From Lewinellaceae bacterium (lineage in GTDB: Bacteria > Bacteroidota > Bacteroidia > Chitinophagales > Saprospiraceae), in the NCBI GenBank assembly GCA_020636215.1, contig JACJYG010000007.1:372001-436000 (forward strand): 64,000 nucleotides of DNA, in the 5' to 3' direction. Position numbers and translations under genes: made by a program. The notes beneath the pieces were generated by a model that made no database searches, was not told where the DNA came from, and was given only the letters and a program-made list of their open reading frames with translations. Within the stretch, counting starts at the first letter, position 1; each line of letters starts with the position of its first letter. This document shows, piece by piece, positions 25,434 to 35,419 of the stretch.

Positions 25434-27812
25434 TTAGAAATTGAAGTTCCAGGTGAAATAGGGTAGGGCGCCGAAGAGATACACCAGGCGGGCTTCCTTT
25501 TCGGTGCCGTCGCCGATGATGTTGCCCTCATCGTCCTGTTTCGTTCGGGTATAGATGGTAAAGGGGTTTTGCCGGTTGTAGGCGTTGTAGACACCGAAGC
25601 TGAAGCTGTTGTGCCAGCGGCGATCTTTATTTTTTCCCGGCTCGAAGGTAGCCGACAAATCGAGGCGGTGGAAAGCGGGCAGGCGGTAGCCGTTGCGGCC
25701 GGAGTAAAAGTTCACCTGGTAGCCGTCAAACTCGTATTTTCCGGTCGGCAGGGTAATGGGGCGGCCGGAACCATAGGTGAAATTGGCCCCCACATTCCAC
25801 TTCGGGCTTAGGTCATAGGACAGCGCCAGGTTGAAGTTGTGGCGGCGGTCGTGGCTGGCGGGGAAAGGGTTGCCGTTATTCACATCCGGAACAGTCAACT
25901 CCGCTTTTGATAGTGTATAACTGGCGAAGCCCCTCAGTTGGCCTTCTGTCTTTCGCAGAAACAATTCCAGCCCGTAGGATTCGCCTTCACCCTGACGGAA
26001 TTCGGTGGCCAGGTGCTTGTTCAACCCCAACTCGGCATTATCGACAAACTCCGTGACGTCCCGAGTCTGCTTGTAAAAAGCCTCAGCAGAAAATTCGAAT
26101 AGGCCGTCGTTGAAATTCCGAAAATAACCCAAGGCCACCTGATCGGCCTTCTGGGGTTCCAGATAAGGGGAACTGGGCGCCCAGGTCGCGAAGGGGATGG
26201 GTACGGTAGAGTTGGAGATCAGGTGAACGTATTGCACCATGCGGTTGTAGGACAGCTTGACGGAGCTGTTATCATCAACCAGGTAACGGGCGGAGAAACG
26301 CGGTTCCGGGTTATGGAACAGCTTGATTGTTTCGAAATTCCGGTAAGTGGTGGAGTCTTTTACCACGATGTTGACATCGTCTTCCTGGTCTTCATATTCA
26401 TAGATCGTACCGGCGCCGATATTCTGGAACAAAGTGTAGCGCAGGCCATACTCCAGGCTTAATCGAGCCGATACCTGGTGCTCGGCCCCGATATACAGGC
26501 CATGATCCAGTGCGAATTGCTTCTGCAGTTGCAGTCCTTTGAAAATGGATTCCTCACTGTTTGGTTGCAGGTCGCCCGGCGTAAAGCGCCGGTAAATACC
26601 CTGATAGCCAAACTTAATGGTGAATTTTGGATTGATGAAGTAGGAAAAGTCTTGCTTTAGGGAGGCCTCCCGCTGATTGGCTTTCCAGAGGAGCCCCTGC
26701 ACCGGATCCTTATCCTCCAGGGCATAGTCGAAATCGCTGTACACCAGGGTCAGATTGGAGAACAGCCGTTCGTTGAACAGGTGGTTCCATCGGAAAGTGG
26801 TGGTGGTGTTGCCCCAGTCCATCTGGAAGGAATTACCAAAGTTCCAGACATCCCGGCCCGTGTAAGCGGAGAGGAAGAATCGGTCTTTATTACTGACTTT
26901 CCAGTTCACTTTGGCGTTCAGGTCATGAAAAGCGACTGTTGTGCCGTCGAACTGGTCGGAGTTCTTCATGAATATATCGGCGTAGGAACGGCGGCCGGAA
27001 ACGATAAAGGACGCCTCGTCTTTTACAATGGGCCCCTCCAGGGTCAACCTGGATGCCAACAGGCCGATACCGCCGGAACCCGAGAACTGTTTGGCGTTGC
27101 CATCGCGGGTGGTGACTTCCAGCAGAGAAGACAGGCGGCCGCCGTACTTGGCCGGTATGCCGCCCTTGTACAACTCTGCGCTTTTGATAATATCTGCGTT
27201 GAAGACGGAAAACAAACCAAATAGGTGCGACACATCATAGACCGGCGCTTCATCGATGAGGATGAGGTTCTGGTCGGCGCTGCCGCCGCGCACAAAAAAG
27301 GCGGAAGTGCCTTCACCGGCGCTGGTAACGCCGGGCAGCGTTTGTATTGTCTTGATGATGTCAGGCTCGCCAAGCAGAGAGGGCAATTTTTTTACTTCTT
27401 CAATGGGCAGTTCAATTCGGCTCATCGCCACTTCCTGTACGCGTTCGTTTGCTACCTTGTCGGTCACAACTACTTCCTGAAGTAAGGCGGATTCGGCTTC
27501 CAGCTCCACATTGAGCTCCATATTGCCGGCCAGTTTTACGGTTTGCACCTTTGGTTGGTAGCCGATGTAGGAGAAGGACAGTTCGTAGCTGCCTGCAGGT
27601 AGTGTAATAGAATAAAAGCCGTAGAGGTTGGTCGTAGCGCCAGATTGGGTGTTTTTCTCGAGGACGTTGGCGTAGAGCAATTCTTCGCCGGTAGCGGCAT
27701 CTTTGATGTAGCCGCTGATTGTAAATCGTTCTTCTGAGGGTGTTCCGGGTTGGGCCAGGGCTGAGCATAACATGCCCAGCAGCAGGCCAACCGTCAATAG
27801 GGTCCGCTTCAT
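25434..27812 (-). CDS. TonB-dependent receptor with N-terminal carboxypeptidase-regulatory-like domain
   Basis: 792 residues from the ATG at 27812 (MKRTLLTVGLLLGMLCSALAQPG). A CarboxypepD_reg-like domain (about 30-115; FTISGYIKDAATGEELLYANV) precedes the plug (LLGEPDIIKTIQTLPGVTS, FFVRGGSADQNLILIDEAPV) and a 22-stranded barrel ending in an aromatic residue (LPYFTWNFNF). It lacks the SusC/RagA length and signature and no SusD gene is present, so it is the DUF4249-linked class. It probably imports a small ligand using TonB energy. The downstream DUF4249 lipoprotein gene follows after 67 bp. Confidence 0.9.
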   Translation of the reverse strand: MKRTLLTVGLLLGMLCSALAQPGTPSEERFTISGYIKDAATGEELLYANVLEKNTQSGATTNLYGFYSITLPAGSYELSFSYIGYQPKVQTVKLAGNMELNVELEAESALLQEVVVTDKVANERVQEVAMSRIELPIEEVKKLPSLLGEPDIIKTIQTLPGVTSAGEGTSAFFVRGGSADQNLILIDEAPVYDVSHLFGLFSVFNADIIKSAELYKGGIPAKYGGRLSSLLEVTTRDGNAKQFSGSGGIGLLASRLTLEGPIVKDEASFIVSGRRSYADIFMKNSDQFDGTTVAFHDLNAKVNWKVSNKDRFFLSAYTGRDVWNFGNSFQMDWGNTTTTFRWNHLFNERLFSNLTLVYSDFDYALEDKDPVQGLLWKANQREASLKQDFSYFINPKFTIKFGYQGIYRRFTPGDLQPNSEESIFKGLQLQKQFALDHGLYIGAEHQVSARLSLEYGLRYTLFQNIGAGTIYEYEDQEDDVNIVVKDSTTYRNFETIKLFHNPEPRFSARYLVDDNSSVKLSYNRMVQYVHLISNSTVPIPFATWAPSSPYLEPQKADQVALGYFRNFNDGLFEFSAEAFYKQTRDVTEFVDNAELGLNKHLATEFRQGEGESYGLELFLRKTEGQLRGFASYTLSKAELTVPDVNNGNPFPASHDRRHNFNLALSYDLSPKWNVGANFTYGSGRPITLPTGKYEFDGYQVNFYSGRNGYRLPAFHRLDLSATFEPGKNKDRRWHNSFSFGVYNAYNRQNPFTIYTRTKQDDEGNIIGDGTEKEARLVYLFGALPYFTWNFNF

Positions 27813-27982
27813 AATGTAGATCGCTTTAGTTGGATTTTTTGATGGGACAGCCGGGTGTCCGCGTTTTTTCACTCAAGAGATGCTGATTAGCGTCCAATGC
27901 CCCTATACCGGATTCAAAATCTTTACCAATGCTTGGTTTTTTCCGGCCAATGTCCCTATTTAGGCGATTTCCAGATCGGCCC

Positions 27983-28747
27983 TTAAAATTTCGGGCAGAG
28001 GATCATCTGTACAGGTTCTTCTGTTTGCCGTGCCGTTGGTTTTTTTCTTTTGCCGAAAAAATAATGGCACTCCAGTCCCACCAGGCTGCCGCCGATGCGG
28101 AAGAGAAGAGGCTCATTGGCCGAAGGAGTAGTCAATTTCCCCTCCGCCAGGGGTAGAAGGCTGTAGCGTGTGAAACCCCCAACCGAGCTTCGTCCTCCAT
28201 CAGTTCTTATTTTAGCCAGCCCACCACCGAGATGCAAAAAGAAACGGAGCGGAATGAGTTCCCTTGTCTCCTGGAAAGATCCAGCCGGCGCATCAACTTT
28301 TTGTGGCGCGGTTACGCCTATCCCCCCACCCAGGCGGGCATAACCTTCCAGTTGCGGTTTTCGCTTTCCGGTGATGAAGTTACGGGCTTCGGTTGTCAAA
28401 ACGAGATTCAGAGGAGCCTGGAAGCTGAGAAATTGGTGAAGTACAGGGCTTTCCCCAATTTGATAGGCATACCCCAGGGCGTCGGCCTGCAGGCCGGTTT
28501 CCAGAAACAGTTTAAGCCGGTTACGCCAGGGCCCCCATTGGAAATTCGCACTGCTTTTGAGCCGGTAACGGCCCAGCGCCGCCAACCCATACCGCAGCAT
28601 TGGTTCGCTACTTGCGATAGCGGGCGCCTGCATATCGTAATTGGTAAAATGCAAATTAGCCCCAATCCCCCACTGCCAGCGATTAGCCTGTGCAACTGAA
28701 TGAAAGGACAGGCATGCTAGGCAGGCAGTTAAATAGATATTCTTCAT
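27983..28747 (-). CDS. Hypothetical outer-membrane beta-barrel protein
   Basis: 254 residues with signal peptide MKNIYLTACLACLSFHSVAQ and a succession of amphipathic strands (WQWGIGANLHFTNYDM, GYARLGGGIGVTAP, LRFFLHLGGGLAKI, LLFRIGGSLVGLECHYFF), as in the porin family outer-membrane proteins of Bacteroidota. A basic tail (GKRKKPTARQTEEP) follows the last strand. Function unknown. It lies upstream of the TonB receptor on the same strand with a 170-nt gap. Confidence 0.7.
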   Translation of the reverse strand: MKNIYLTACLACLSFHSVAQANRWQWGIGANLHFTNYDMQAPAIASSEPMLRYGLAALGRYRLKSSANFQWGPWRNRLKLFLETGLQADALGYAYQIGESPVLHQFLSFQAPLNLVLTTEARNFITGKRKPQLEGYARLGGGIGVTAPQKVDAPAGSFQETRELIPLRFFLHLGGGLAKIRTDGGRSSVGGFTRYSLLPLAEGKLTTPSANEPLLFRIGGSLVGLECHYFFGKRKKPTARQTEEPVQMILCPKF

Positions 28748-28837
28748 CTTTTTCTAACCCCCAGCGCAATTAGATATTTTTTATATTTTCAACCTTAACA
28801 AGCCCTGATACTTCCAACAAATAATAAATAACAAATG

Positions 28838-28870
28838 CAGCATCCACAGCATCCACAGCATCCATAGCAT
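28838..28870. repeat. Short 9-bp tandem array before DUF2142 gene
   Basis: Nearly four units of CAGCATCCA type, period 9 bp, ending 11 nt before the ATG of the DUF2142 gene. One of the 8/9-bp intergenic arrays that recur across the window. Confidence 0.75.
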
Positions 28871-28881
28871 AACCCCTTCCC

Positions 28882-30273
28882 ATGCCCCAACCCTGCCATT
28901 GGTTCCTCCGCCTGGCCGTGCCATTCGGCCTGATCTACGCCCTGATCGTGCCACCTTTCCAGGCGCCCGATGAGACCAGCCATTTCTATCGCGCCTATCA
29001 CTTATCGGAAGGGCATTGGATGGGGGTTCAGCAGGATGGGCGGCGCCTGGGGGGAGACTTGCCGGCCAGCTTGCTGGCTTTTTATCAACCGTTCTCCCAT
29101 CTGCGTTACGATTATGAGGCCCGCATTACGGTGGATTCCCTCCGCCGGGCGATGGCCATACCGCTTCAGCCTGGGCGTCGAACTTTTACCGATTTTGCCA
29201 ATACTGGCTTTTACGCCCCTACTTCATACCTTCCCTATGCTATCGTTTTTGCAATTCTAAAACCTTTTCGCCCCGGCCCCGGCTGGTTTTTCTACGCCGG
29301 GCGACTGGCGGGGCTGGCCTTTTGGATATTCGTATTGTTCCATGCGATCCGATTGTTGCCGTACCACCGCTGGACGATCGCATTCTGTGCGTTGTTACCG
29401 GCTTCCCTTTTTATGCACGCCAGCCTGAGCGGAGATACCGTTATCAATGCCGTGGCCTTTTACCTCATCGCCTGGCAGCTGGCGCTGATATTTGATGAAA
29501 AACGGCAGTTCGGATGGAGGCAGGGGTTGGGGTTACTGGGGTTGTCCGCAGTTTTATCGCTGGGCAAGGTGGTTTACGCTCCGCTCATTAGCCTGTTCTG
29601 GCTGATCCCGAAAGAAAAATTCGCTTCGACAAAAAGCTATTGGTGGTGGGGAAGTGGGCTGATGTTGGCCAATGCAGCTTTACTGTTGGGATGGTATTTT
29701 TACAGCGGCGCCCTGTTTGTACCCTACGATGCCTACGACCCGGTTTTCCGGGAAGGGCAGCAACTCAATCCAGGCGTAGATCCTGCCGGCCAAATGGCCT
29801 TTATAATTGAACATCCCTTTCATTTTGCCCGGATGATAATGGGGTCTTACCGGGACAGCCTGCCGGCCACCCTGGCGCATTATGCGGGGAAGTTTGGCTG
29901 GGAGCACAACTATCTGCCAACTCCGCTTATTGGCCTGTTGTTGCTGACGCTGCTGGGGTTGGCGCTTTTTGAAAGAGGGCAACCCGAAGGACTTGACTGG
30001 CGGCGGCGCCTGTTTTTCTTTTCCCTCGCGGCGGGCATGTGCCTGGCCCTGGCGACGGTCTTGTATCTGCTCTGGCAGGCGGTAGGAGACAGCCGGATCG
30101 TTGTATTGATGGGCCGCTACTTTTTCCCCATCTTCCCTTTGATCTGGTTGGCGCTGCCGCTGCGGCGCTTATCGCTGCCGCAGCGGCTCCTTTGCCTTTG
30201 GGCGTTAGGGTTGTCGGCCTTTGCCCTGCTGTGGGGGGTATGGGCGGTGATGCAGCGGTATTATTTCGGATGA
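28882..30273 (+). CDS. DUF2142 family multi-pass membrane protein
   Basis: 463 residues with about ten hydrophobic helices. The N-terminal PPFQAPDETSHFYRAYHLSEG matches the start of DUF2142 proteins, whose fold resembles GT-C membrane glycosyltransferases with an acidic Asp/Glu motif after TM1 (here PDE). Likely role: an inner-membrane glycosyl or polyprenyl-linked sugar transferase, or a surface polysaccharide protein. Substrate unknown. Monocistronic, followed by a convergent hypothetical gene. Confidence 0.85.
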   Translation: MPQPCHWFLRLAVPFGLIYALIVPPFQAPDETSHFYRAYHLSEGHWMGVQQDGRRLGGDLPASLLAFYQPFSHLRYDYEARITVDSLRRAMAIPLQPGRRTFTDFANTGFYAPTSYLPYAIVFAILKPFRPGPGWFFYAGRLAGLAFWIFVLFHAIRLLPYHRWTIAFCALLPASLFMHASLSGDTVINAVAFYLIAWQLALIFDEKRQFGWRQGLGLLGLSAVLSLGKVVYAPLISLFWLIPKEKFASTKSYWWWGSGLMLANAALLLGWYFYSGALFVPYDAYDPVFREGQQLNPGVDPAGQMAFIIEHPFHFARMIMGSYRDSLPATLAHYAGKFGWEHNYLPTPLIGLLLLTLLGLALFERGQPEGLDWRRRLFFFSLAAGMCLALATVLYLLWQAVGDSRIVVLMGRYFFPIFPLIWLALPLRRLSLPQRLLCLWALGLSAFALLWGVWAVMQRYYFG

Positions 30274-30363
30274 CCGGTTGCATCAAGCCAGGCAATGCCA
30301 TTTCCCGGTAAATTCAGCCGGCGAAGCCCAACGAGAGAGGCGCCGCGGTTTGCCGCCAACCGA

Positions 30364-30873
30364 TCACTGCTCTGCTTCCGTAACCAATTTCCAGATATAT
30401 TCCTGCATGCGCTCGAAAGGAGCGGGGGCGTTGGCATAGGAGGGGGTGCTACGATAGGAAACGGCCTTTTCGTGGCCCTCAGCTTTTATGCGCAGGCTGT
30501 AGTCATAGCTTCTGTCTCCTTCCGGGGCGCCGTAAGTATTTTCAGGCAGGTAGAGAAAATCGCTGCCCTTGATCATTTCTTTCAGAGCAGTAAGCTGGCG
30601 GCCATTTAGCGGAATGCCATCGGCGACGGTTTGTTGGGTAACCGCTACTGGAGTCGCGACGTAGGGCCGGCTTTCATCATAATGAAATTTCCTGGCGATG
30701 TGCGTGAGTTTGCCATCCTGGATGATGACTTCATCACGGGGGCTGGAATAGTGAAGCAGGATGTCCAGTCCCGGCCTGGTTTCAGGTATTGGAAGAGATT
30801 GATAGGCAATGGCTTGTGCGTTAAGTTGAAAACAAAGTCCAATTAGTGTGATCAATAAAGGGAGTCCTTTCAT
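30364..30873 (-). CDS. Hypothetical exported protein, 169 aa
   Basis: The ATG at 30873 (MKGLPLLITLIGLCFQLNAQ) gives a signal peptide; an upstream extension to 30984 looks non-coding. The mature part is a compact alpha/beta domain (DILLHYSSPRDEVIIQDGKLTHIARKF, LTALKEMIKGSDFLYLPENTYG, YSLRIKAEGHEKAVSYRS) with no recognised catalytic motif. It resembles small Bacteroidota periplasmic proteins with GSDFL-type helices but is not placed in a family. Confidence 0.72.
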   Translation of the reverse strand: MKGLPLLITLIGLCFQLNAQAIAYQSLPIPETRPGLDILLHYSSPRDEVIIQDGKLTHIARKFHYDESRPYVATPVAVTQQTVADGIPLNGRQLTALKEMIKGSDFLYLPENTYGAPEGDRSYDYSLRIKAEGHEKAVSYRSTPSYANAPAPFERMQEYIWKLVTEAEQ

Positions 30874-31038
30874 AACAGATTTACGTTTTTTGCATGTATT
30901 AACGTTAGGGCGCGGCAAAAAAATTGTGCGGTTTTGGGAAAATGCCAGACAAAAAATGGGGGTTTGCGAGGTAGTTGGGGCCAAAGAAGATTAGAAAGCA
31001 GAAATTCAATATCTTAGCGCCCGCAAAATTTGGCGCAT

Positions 31039-31575
31039 ATGATCTTGTCGGACAAGAAAATAATGGAAGGCATTGAAAAAGGGGAAATAGTCATCGAACC
31101 TTTCCGGCCGGAATGCCTGGGGACCAACTCCTATGATGTGCATCTGAGCAAGTGGCTGGCCATATACAAGGACCACATCCTCGATGCACGCCGGCATAAC
31201 CCCATCGAATACCTCGAGATTCCGGAGCAAGGCTTCATTTTACACCCCAATACCCTTTATCTCGGCGTTACCGAAGAGTATACGGAAACCCACAGCGCCG
31301 TACCTTTCCTGGAGGGCAAATCGAGCGTAGGCCGCCTTGGTATCGATATCCACGCCACTGCAGGCAAAGGCGATGTCGGTTTTTGTAACACCTGGACGCT
31401 GGAGATATCCTGCACGCACCCGGTACGCGTTTACGCCGGCATGCCCATTGGACAGCTCATCTACTTCCGGGTGGATGGGGATATCCTCAATTATTACAAC
31501 AAAAAGCAGGACGCCAAGTACAACAAACGGACTGATAAGCCGGTGGAGAGCATGATGTGGAAGAATGAGTTTTAA
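31039..31575 (+). CDS. dcd: dCTP deaminase
   Basis: 178 residues from the ATG at 31039 (MILSDKKIMEGIEKGEIVIEPF); a TTG at 31030 is in frame but the ATG matches the family start. The trimeric dUTPase-like fold shows in LGTNSYDVHLSKWLAIYKD, the catalytic region VPFLEGKSSVGRLGIDIHATAG with its general-base Glu, and the C-terminal PIGQLIYFRVDG motif. It converts dCTP to dUTP in the pyrimidine pathway that supplies thymidylate. Length and motifs are those of a monofunctional enzyme. A TATCTTAG near 31009 may be the -7 promoter. Confidence 0.93.
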   Translation: MILSDKKIMEGIEKGEIVIEPFRPECLGTNSYDVHLSKWLAIYKDHILDARRHNPIEYLEIPEQGFILHPNTLYLGVTEEYTETHSAVPFLEGKSSVGRLGIDIHATAGKGDVGFCNTWTLEISCTHPVRVYAGMPIGQLIYFRVDGDILNYYNKKQDAKYNKRTDKPVESMMWKNEF

Positions 31576-31766
31576 ATAGGGCTTATTTCGCCCCATCTTC
31601 CTTCTCAAAAGAAAGGCCATAAGCTTGTGGCATGGCTGTTGATATTTTTTCTGTAGCCAGGAGTATCAAAACCCTTTCCTTTTCGTATACTGAAAGTAGT
31701 TGGTTTTAAGAACAAACTATTGGCCGAAGCGTCCTATATTAGTACTAACAAATACATAGTCCCAAA

Positions 31767-34700
31767 ATGAAAAAACATACTATGCTCCTGCTGGCCTGCC
31801 TGACGGGCCTGTCTTCGCTACTGTTCAGTCAATCTTTTGATCCTGATTTCAAACCATTTGTCACCCGGCCTGCCGAGATGCAGAATCTGGCAGTACTGCC
31901 GGATGGGCGGTTCATCGCCGCCGGCAACTTTACTTTTGCCAACCGGGTACAACAAGCTAATCTGGCGCGTTTTCTGGCCAACGGCGCACTTGATGTCTCC
32001 TTCCAGCTAGATCTGGCTGAGTTTTCGATAACGGCAATGGTGGTGCAACCCGATGGCAAAGTGTTGATTGGAGGGCGATACACTGCCGATGACGCCCCGG
32101 AGGGCATCACAATTATCCGGCTTAATACCAGCGGCAGCCTGGATAATACTTTCCAGGCAGGTTTCGCGCCGGATGGTAATTTTTCCGCCCTGGCTCTGGA
32201 AGGCAATGGCAACATTTTAGTAGGAGGGGCCTTCACCAACTTTGATGGGCAGGCTGCACAGGGAGTCGTCCGGCTCAGTTCCACCGGAGCCCTGCTTGAG
32301 GTGATCCCCCTGACTGCTCCCGGGCCGGTATTTGTGAGTAGCTTACTGCTACAGGCCAATGGCCGTTTTGTGGTTGGAGGCACTTTCAACGAAGAAGCTT
32401 ACCTCAGCTACCACGAAAACAGCGGAGCACCTGTCGCCGGTTTTAACTTTTCGCTCACCCTGCCCGGCACGACGAACATCCTGACGGGAATAAGGAAGAT
32501 CACACAGGATAACCTGGGGCGCATCGTATTCAGCACCGGTACTTTCCTCATTCGATACGCCGTTGTTATTCTCAACACGGATGGCAGTTATGCCGCCTGG
32601 AATTATGTTTACGGCATTCCTATGGATATCGTCATTGACAACAGCAACACCATTTATGTGGCGGGAGATTTCGGAAACATTAGCGGCCTGCATGCTTTTG
32701 ATCCTGTTATCGGACTGACCCCCTACAGTGCCGGCAGCGGCGCCGACGGGCTCGTCCGGCAGGCAGTACGGCATCCCAATGGAGGATTCCTTATCGCCGG
32801 CGATTTCAGTGTTTTCAATGGCGAAACGGCCCTCAGCCTGGAGCGGCTGGCAGCAAATGGCTTGCCGGTGGCAGGCTTTAATCCCACGTTGGAGCGCGCC
32901 GGCCTGGTGCGCAGCATCCTGCGTAGCGGGGCCGACAAGTTGTATATCGGCGGCGACTTTGCCATGATCGGTACGGTTCACAGCCCCAGTGTAGGCCGAA
33001 TATTGCTATCCGATGGCTCTCCTGACCCCGGTTTTATCAATCCGGGCATCAGCTATCGCAACATAGCCAATGCTCTGGTCCTCGATGCACAGGGGCGGCT
33101 GCTGGTGGCCGGCACCAACCAGGATAATGCCGACGAGATCCACGAAGCACCATTATTGCGCCTGCTGCCCAATGGGGCATTCGACCCTTCTTTTCAACCC
33201 GACCCGGCCACCTTCCCGGTAGGGCGCCTGCGCGAAGTGATCCCTGCACCCAATGGGCGGATACTTACAGCCGGTGATTTTAACGTCTTTAACCCGAACA
33301 TCGTGGCCTCCAAAATCGCTTTATACAACGCCAACGGAACCCTGAATGACGCCTTCTCGGCTAGAATACAGGCGTCCAGCGTCTGGGAGTTGATTACCCA
33401 GGCCGATGGAAGGATACTCATTGGAGGGACCAACATCCGCTATGATGGGGCAACACCAAGCAATATTATCCGCTTGTACCCCAATCTGGCCCGCGACCTT
33501 ACGTTCCAGGCCCCGGCTGAACTGACTTGCGACGGCGCCTGCCGGTTCACCTTTACGGAGCAACCGGATGGCCGCATCCTGGCCGGCGGTTCTTTCCTGA
33601 TGGCCGGCACTAACCACGAAACGCCGTTTGGGATGATCCGTTTAATGAATGATGGAACCCTGGATCCTAGCTTCAACATGCCTGCCAGTTTTAGTCCTGC
33701 CGAACCCTATGTCGATGGGGAAGCCCGAAGCCTGCAACTTTTCCCCGATGGCCGCATCCTGGCTGTGGGCCTATTCGACTCTCTAGGGACCACCCCGGCC
33801 AGAGGCATTTATGTGCTGGCCCCCGATGGAACACCAGAGGATAATATGTCTATGCTCTCCTTCCCGCGCCAATTGGTATTGGATGCTAAAATCATGAATA
33901 ACGAATCCTTCCTGATCGGTGGCTTCCTGTTCGATGATAATTCACCGGATCGTTCGGCTCTGGCCAGAGTGGGACTGTCGCCGGTGGCCAGCCCTTATAT
34001 TTCCGGAACTATTGCCACCAATTTCGGTAGCCCGATGCCCTATGTAGAATTGAGCATCACCGGCCAGCCCACCGTCAATGTACTGACTGAAACCAACGGC
34101 CAGTACTACTGGGATGGCCCCCTTGCCGGCAATGATTATACCATTACTCCGATGATGGATTTCAACCATGGCAATGGTGTTACCACGGCCGATCTCATCC
34201 TCATCAACCGACATATTCTGGGCGTTGAACGGATACTGGACCCTTACCGGCTGATCGCTGCCGATGTCAACCGCTCCCAGTCTATCAGCAACCTCGACCT
34301 GATCGCCATCCAACGGATCGTCATCGGCATAACGGAAACCTTTGGCAATAATACCAGCTATCGGTTCGTAGACGCTGCCTATAGCTTTCCACAACCGGCC
34401 AACCCCTGGGCTGCGCCTTTCCCCGAAACCATTACACTAAACGATCTGCCGGTTGACGGGGTTGACGATGCCGACTTCATTGCCATTAAGATCGGTGACC
34501 TGAACGGGGATGCCGTTGCTCCGTTGCAAGCGGCCAGTCCACGCAGCGCCTTTCACCTGCTTACTTCGGATTCCGAACTGCAAGCGGGCGCTACTATTGC
34601 CGTTCCTATTTTTGCAGAGGAGGGGCAAGGCCTGGAGGGATGTCAGTTCACCCTCCGTTTCAACACTTCCGCCCTTGAACTTGAAGGCATAGATTATGGC

Positions 34701-35210
34701 CTGGCCGGCGAATCCTGCTTCGGATGGCGCTTTCTGGATCAGGGTTGGATCACGACAAGCTGGTATCGCCAGCCCGGCCAGGAAGCCGATAGCGAGACCC
34801 CTTTATTTACGCTCCATTTCCGCGCCCGGCAAACCGGTGTATTGAGCCGTTACCTGAGCATCGGTTCTGATTTCACCCCGGTGGAAGGCTACGATGAAGA
34901 GGCACGGCCAAATGGCCTTTCGCTGGAATTCGAGGGCATGGAAAAGACGGATGGCCTGGTGCTTTTTCAAAATACGCCAAACCCTTTCTATGGGGAAACG
35001 GTGATTGGTTTTGAGTTGCCGGAATCAGGGGAGGCTTCCCTCCGGGTATACACCGTCGACGGACGCCTGGTGTATGCTTTCCGGGGATACTTCGATCAAG
35101 GTTACAATGAGTTCCAGCTTGGAAGCTCCGAACTGCCGGAGGGTACGCTCTTTTATACTTTGCAGGCCGCCGGCCAGGTAGTGAGCCGGCGGATGGTGGT
35201 TGGCAGGTGA
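31767..35210 (+). CDS. Secreted delta-60 repeat protein with dockerin-like, cohesin-like and T9SS domains
   Basis: 1,147 residues with signal peptide MKKHTMLLLACLTGLSSLLFSQ. At least eight delta-60 type repeats (~50 residues, of the form QPDGKVLIGGRYT ... RLNTSGSLDNTFQ) probably form beta-propeller blades to about residue 740. A carboxypeptidase-regulatory-like loop follows, then two dockerin-like motifs (GVTTADLILINRHILG and QSISNLDLIAIQRIVIG), a cohesin-like sandwich and a T9SS type A domain from TPNPFYGE to the C-terminus. The last ~330 residues match the peroxidase at 4074-6968. Likely a surface or secreted adhesin or binding protein; ligand unknown. Confidence 0.88.
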   Translation: MKKHTMLLLACLTGLSSLLFSQSFDPDFKPFVTRPAEMQNLAVLPDGRFIAAGNFTFANRVQQANLARFLANGALDVSFQLDLAEFSITAMVVQPDGKVLIGGRYTADDAPEGITIIRLNTSGSLDNTFQAGFAPDGNFSALALEGNGNILVGGAFTNFDGQAAQGVVRLSSTGALLEVIPLTAPGPVFVSSLLLQANGRFVVGGTFNEEAYLSYHENSGAPVAGFNFSLTLPGTTNILTGIRKITQDNLGRIVFSTGTFLIRYAVVILNTDGSYAAWNYVYGIPMDIVIDNSNTIYVAGDFGNISGLHAFDPVIGLTPYSAGSGADGLVRQAVRHPNGGFLIAGDFSVFNGETALSLERLAANGLPVAGFNPTLERAGLVRSILRSGADKLYIGGDFAMIGTVHSPSVGRILLSDGSPDPGFINPGISYRNIANALVLDAQGRLLVAGTNQDNADEIHEAPLLRLLPNGAFDPSFQPDPATFPVGRLREVIPAPNGRILTAGDFNVFNPNIVASKIALYNANGTLNDAFSARIQASSVWELITQADGRILIGGTNIRYDGATPSNIIRLYPNLARDLTFQAPAELTCDGACRFTFTEQPDGRILAGGSFLMAGTNHETPFGMIRLMNDGTLDPSFNMPASFSPAEPYVDGEARSLQLFPDGRILAVGLFDSLGTTPARGIYVLAPDGTPEDNMSMLSFPRQLVLDAKIMNNESFLIGGFLFDDNSPDRSALARVGLSPVASPYISGTIATNFGSPMPYVELSITGQPTVNVLTETNGQYYWDGPLAGNDYTITPMMDFNHGNGVTTADLILINRHILGVERILDPYRLIAADVNRSQSISNLDLIAIQRIVIGITETFGNNTSYRFVDAAYSFPQPANPWAAPFPETITLNDLPVDGVDDADFIAIKIGDLNGDAVAPLQAASPRSAFHLLTSDSELQAGATIAVPIFAEEGQGLEGCQFTLRFNTSALELEGIDYGLAGESCFGWRFLDQGWITTSWYRQPGQEADSETPLFTLHFRARQTGVLSRYLSIGSDFTPVEGYDEEARPNGLSLEFEGMEKTDGLVLFQNTPNPFYGETVIGFELPESGEASLRVYTVDGRLVYAFRGYFDQGYNEFQLGSSELPEGTLFYTLQAAGQVVSRRMVVGR

Positions 35211-35220
35211 GGGGAGAACT

Positions 35221-35391
35221 GGAGCTTTTGATGCTTTTGATACTGTGGATACTATTGATATTTACCCGGCCGAGGTACTGAGGACGGGCTGTGGATACTG
35301 GATTTGTTATTGGTTATTTGTTATTTTGATCAACGAATTTTACCCGGTCAGGCAGGGATAGGAACAAACAACCAATAAAGAATAAAAACGG
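35221..35391. repeat. 9-bp array and copies of the ACCCGGCC element
   Basis: Five 9-bp units mostly beginning with GAT (35221-35265) run directly into a partial ACCCGGCCGAG element with GAGGACGGGCTG. Further on, a TTATTGGTTATTTG-type segment (35307-35328) and a near-inverted AACAACCAATAAAG segment (35368-35382) flank a second TTTTACCCGG fragment. The element recurs at 38655 and 48709. Confidence 0.65.
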
Positions 35392-35419
35392 GCCAGTGGT
35401 TATCAACGACAAGAAAAAG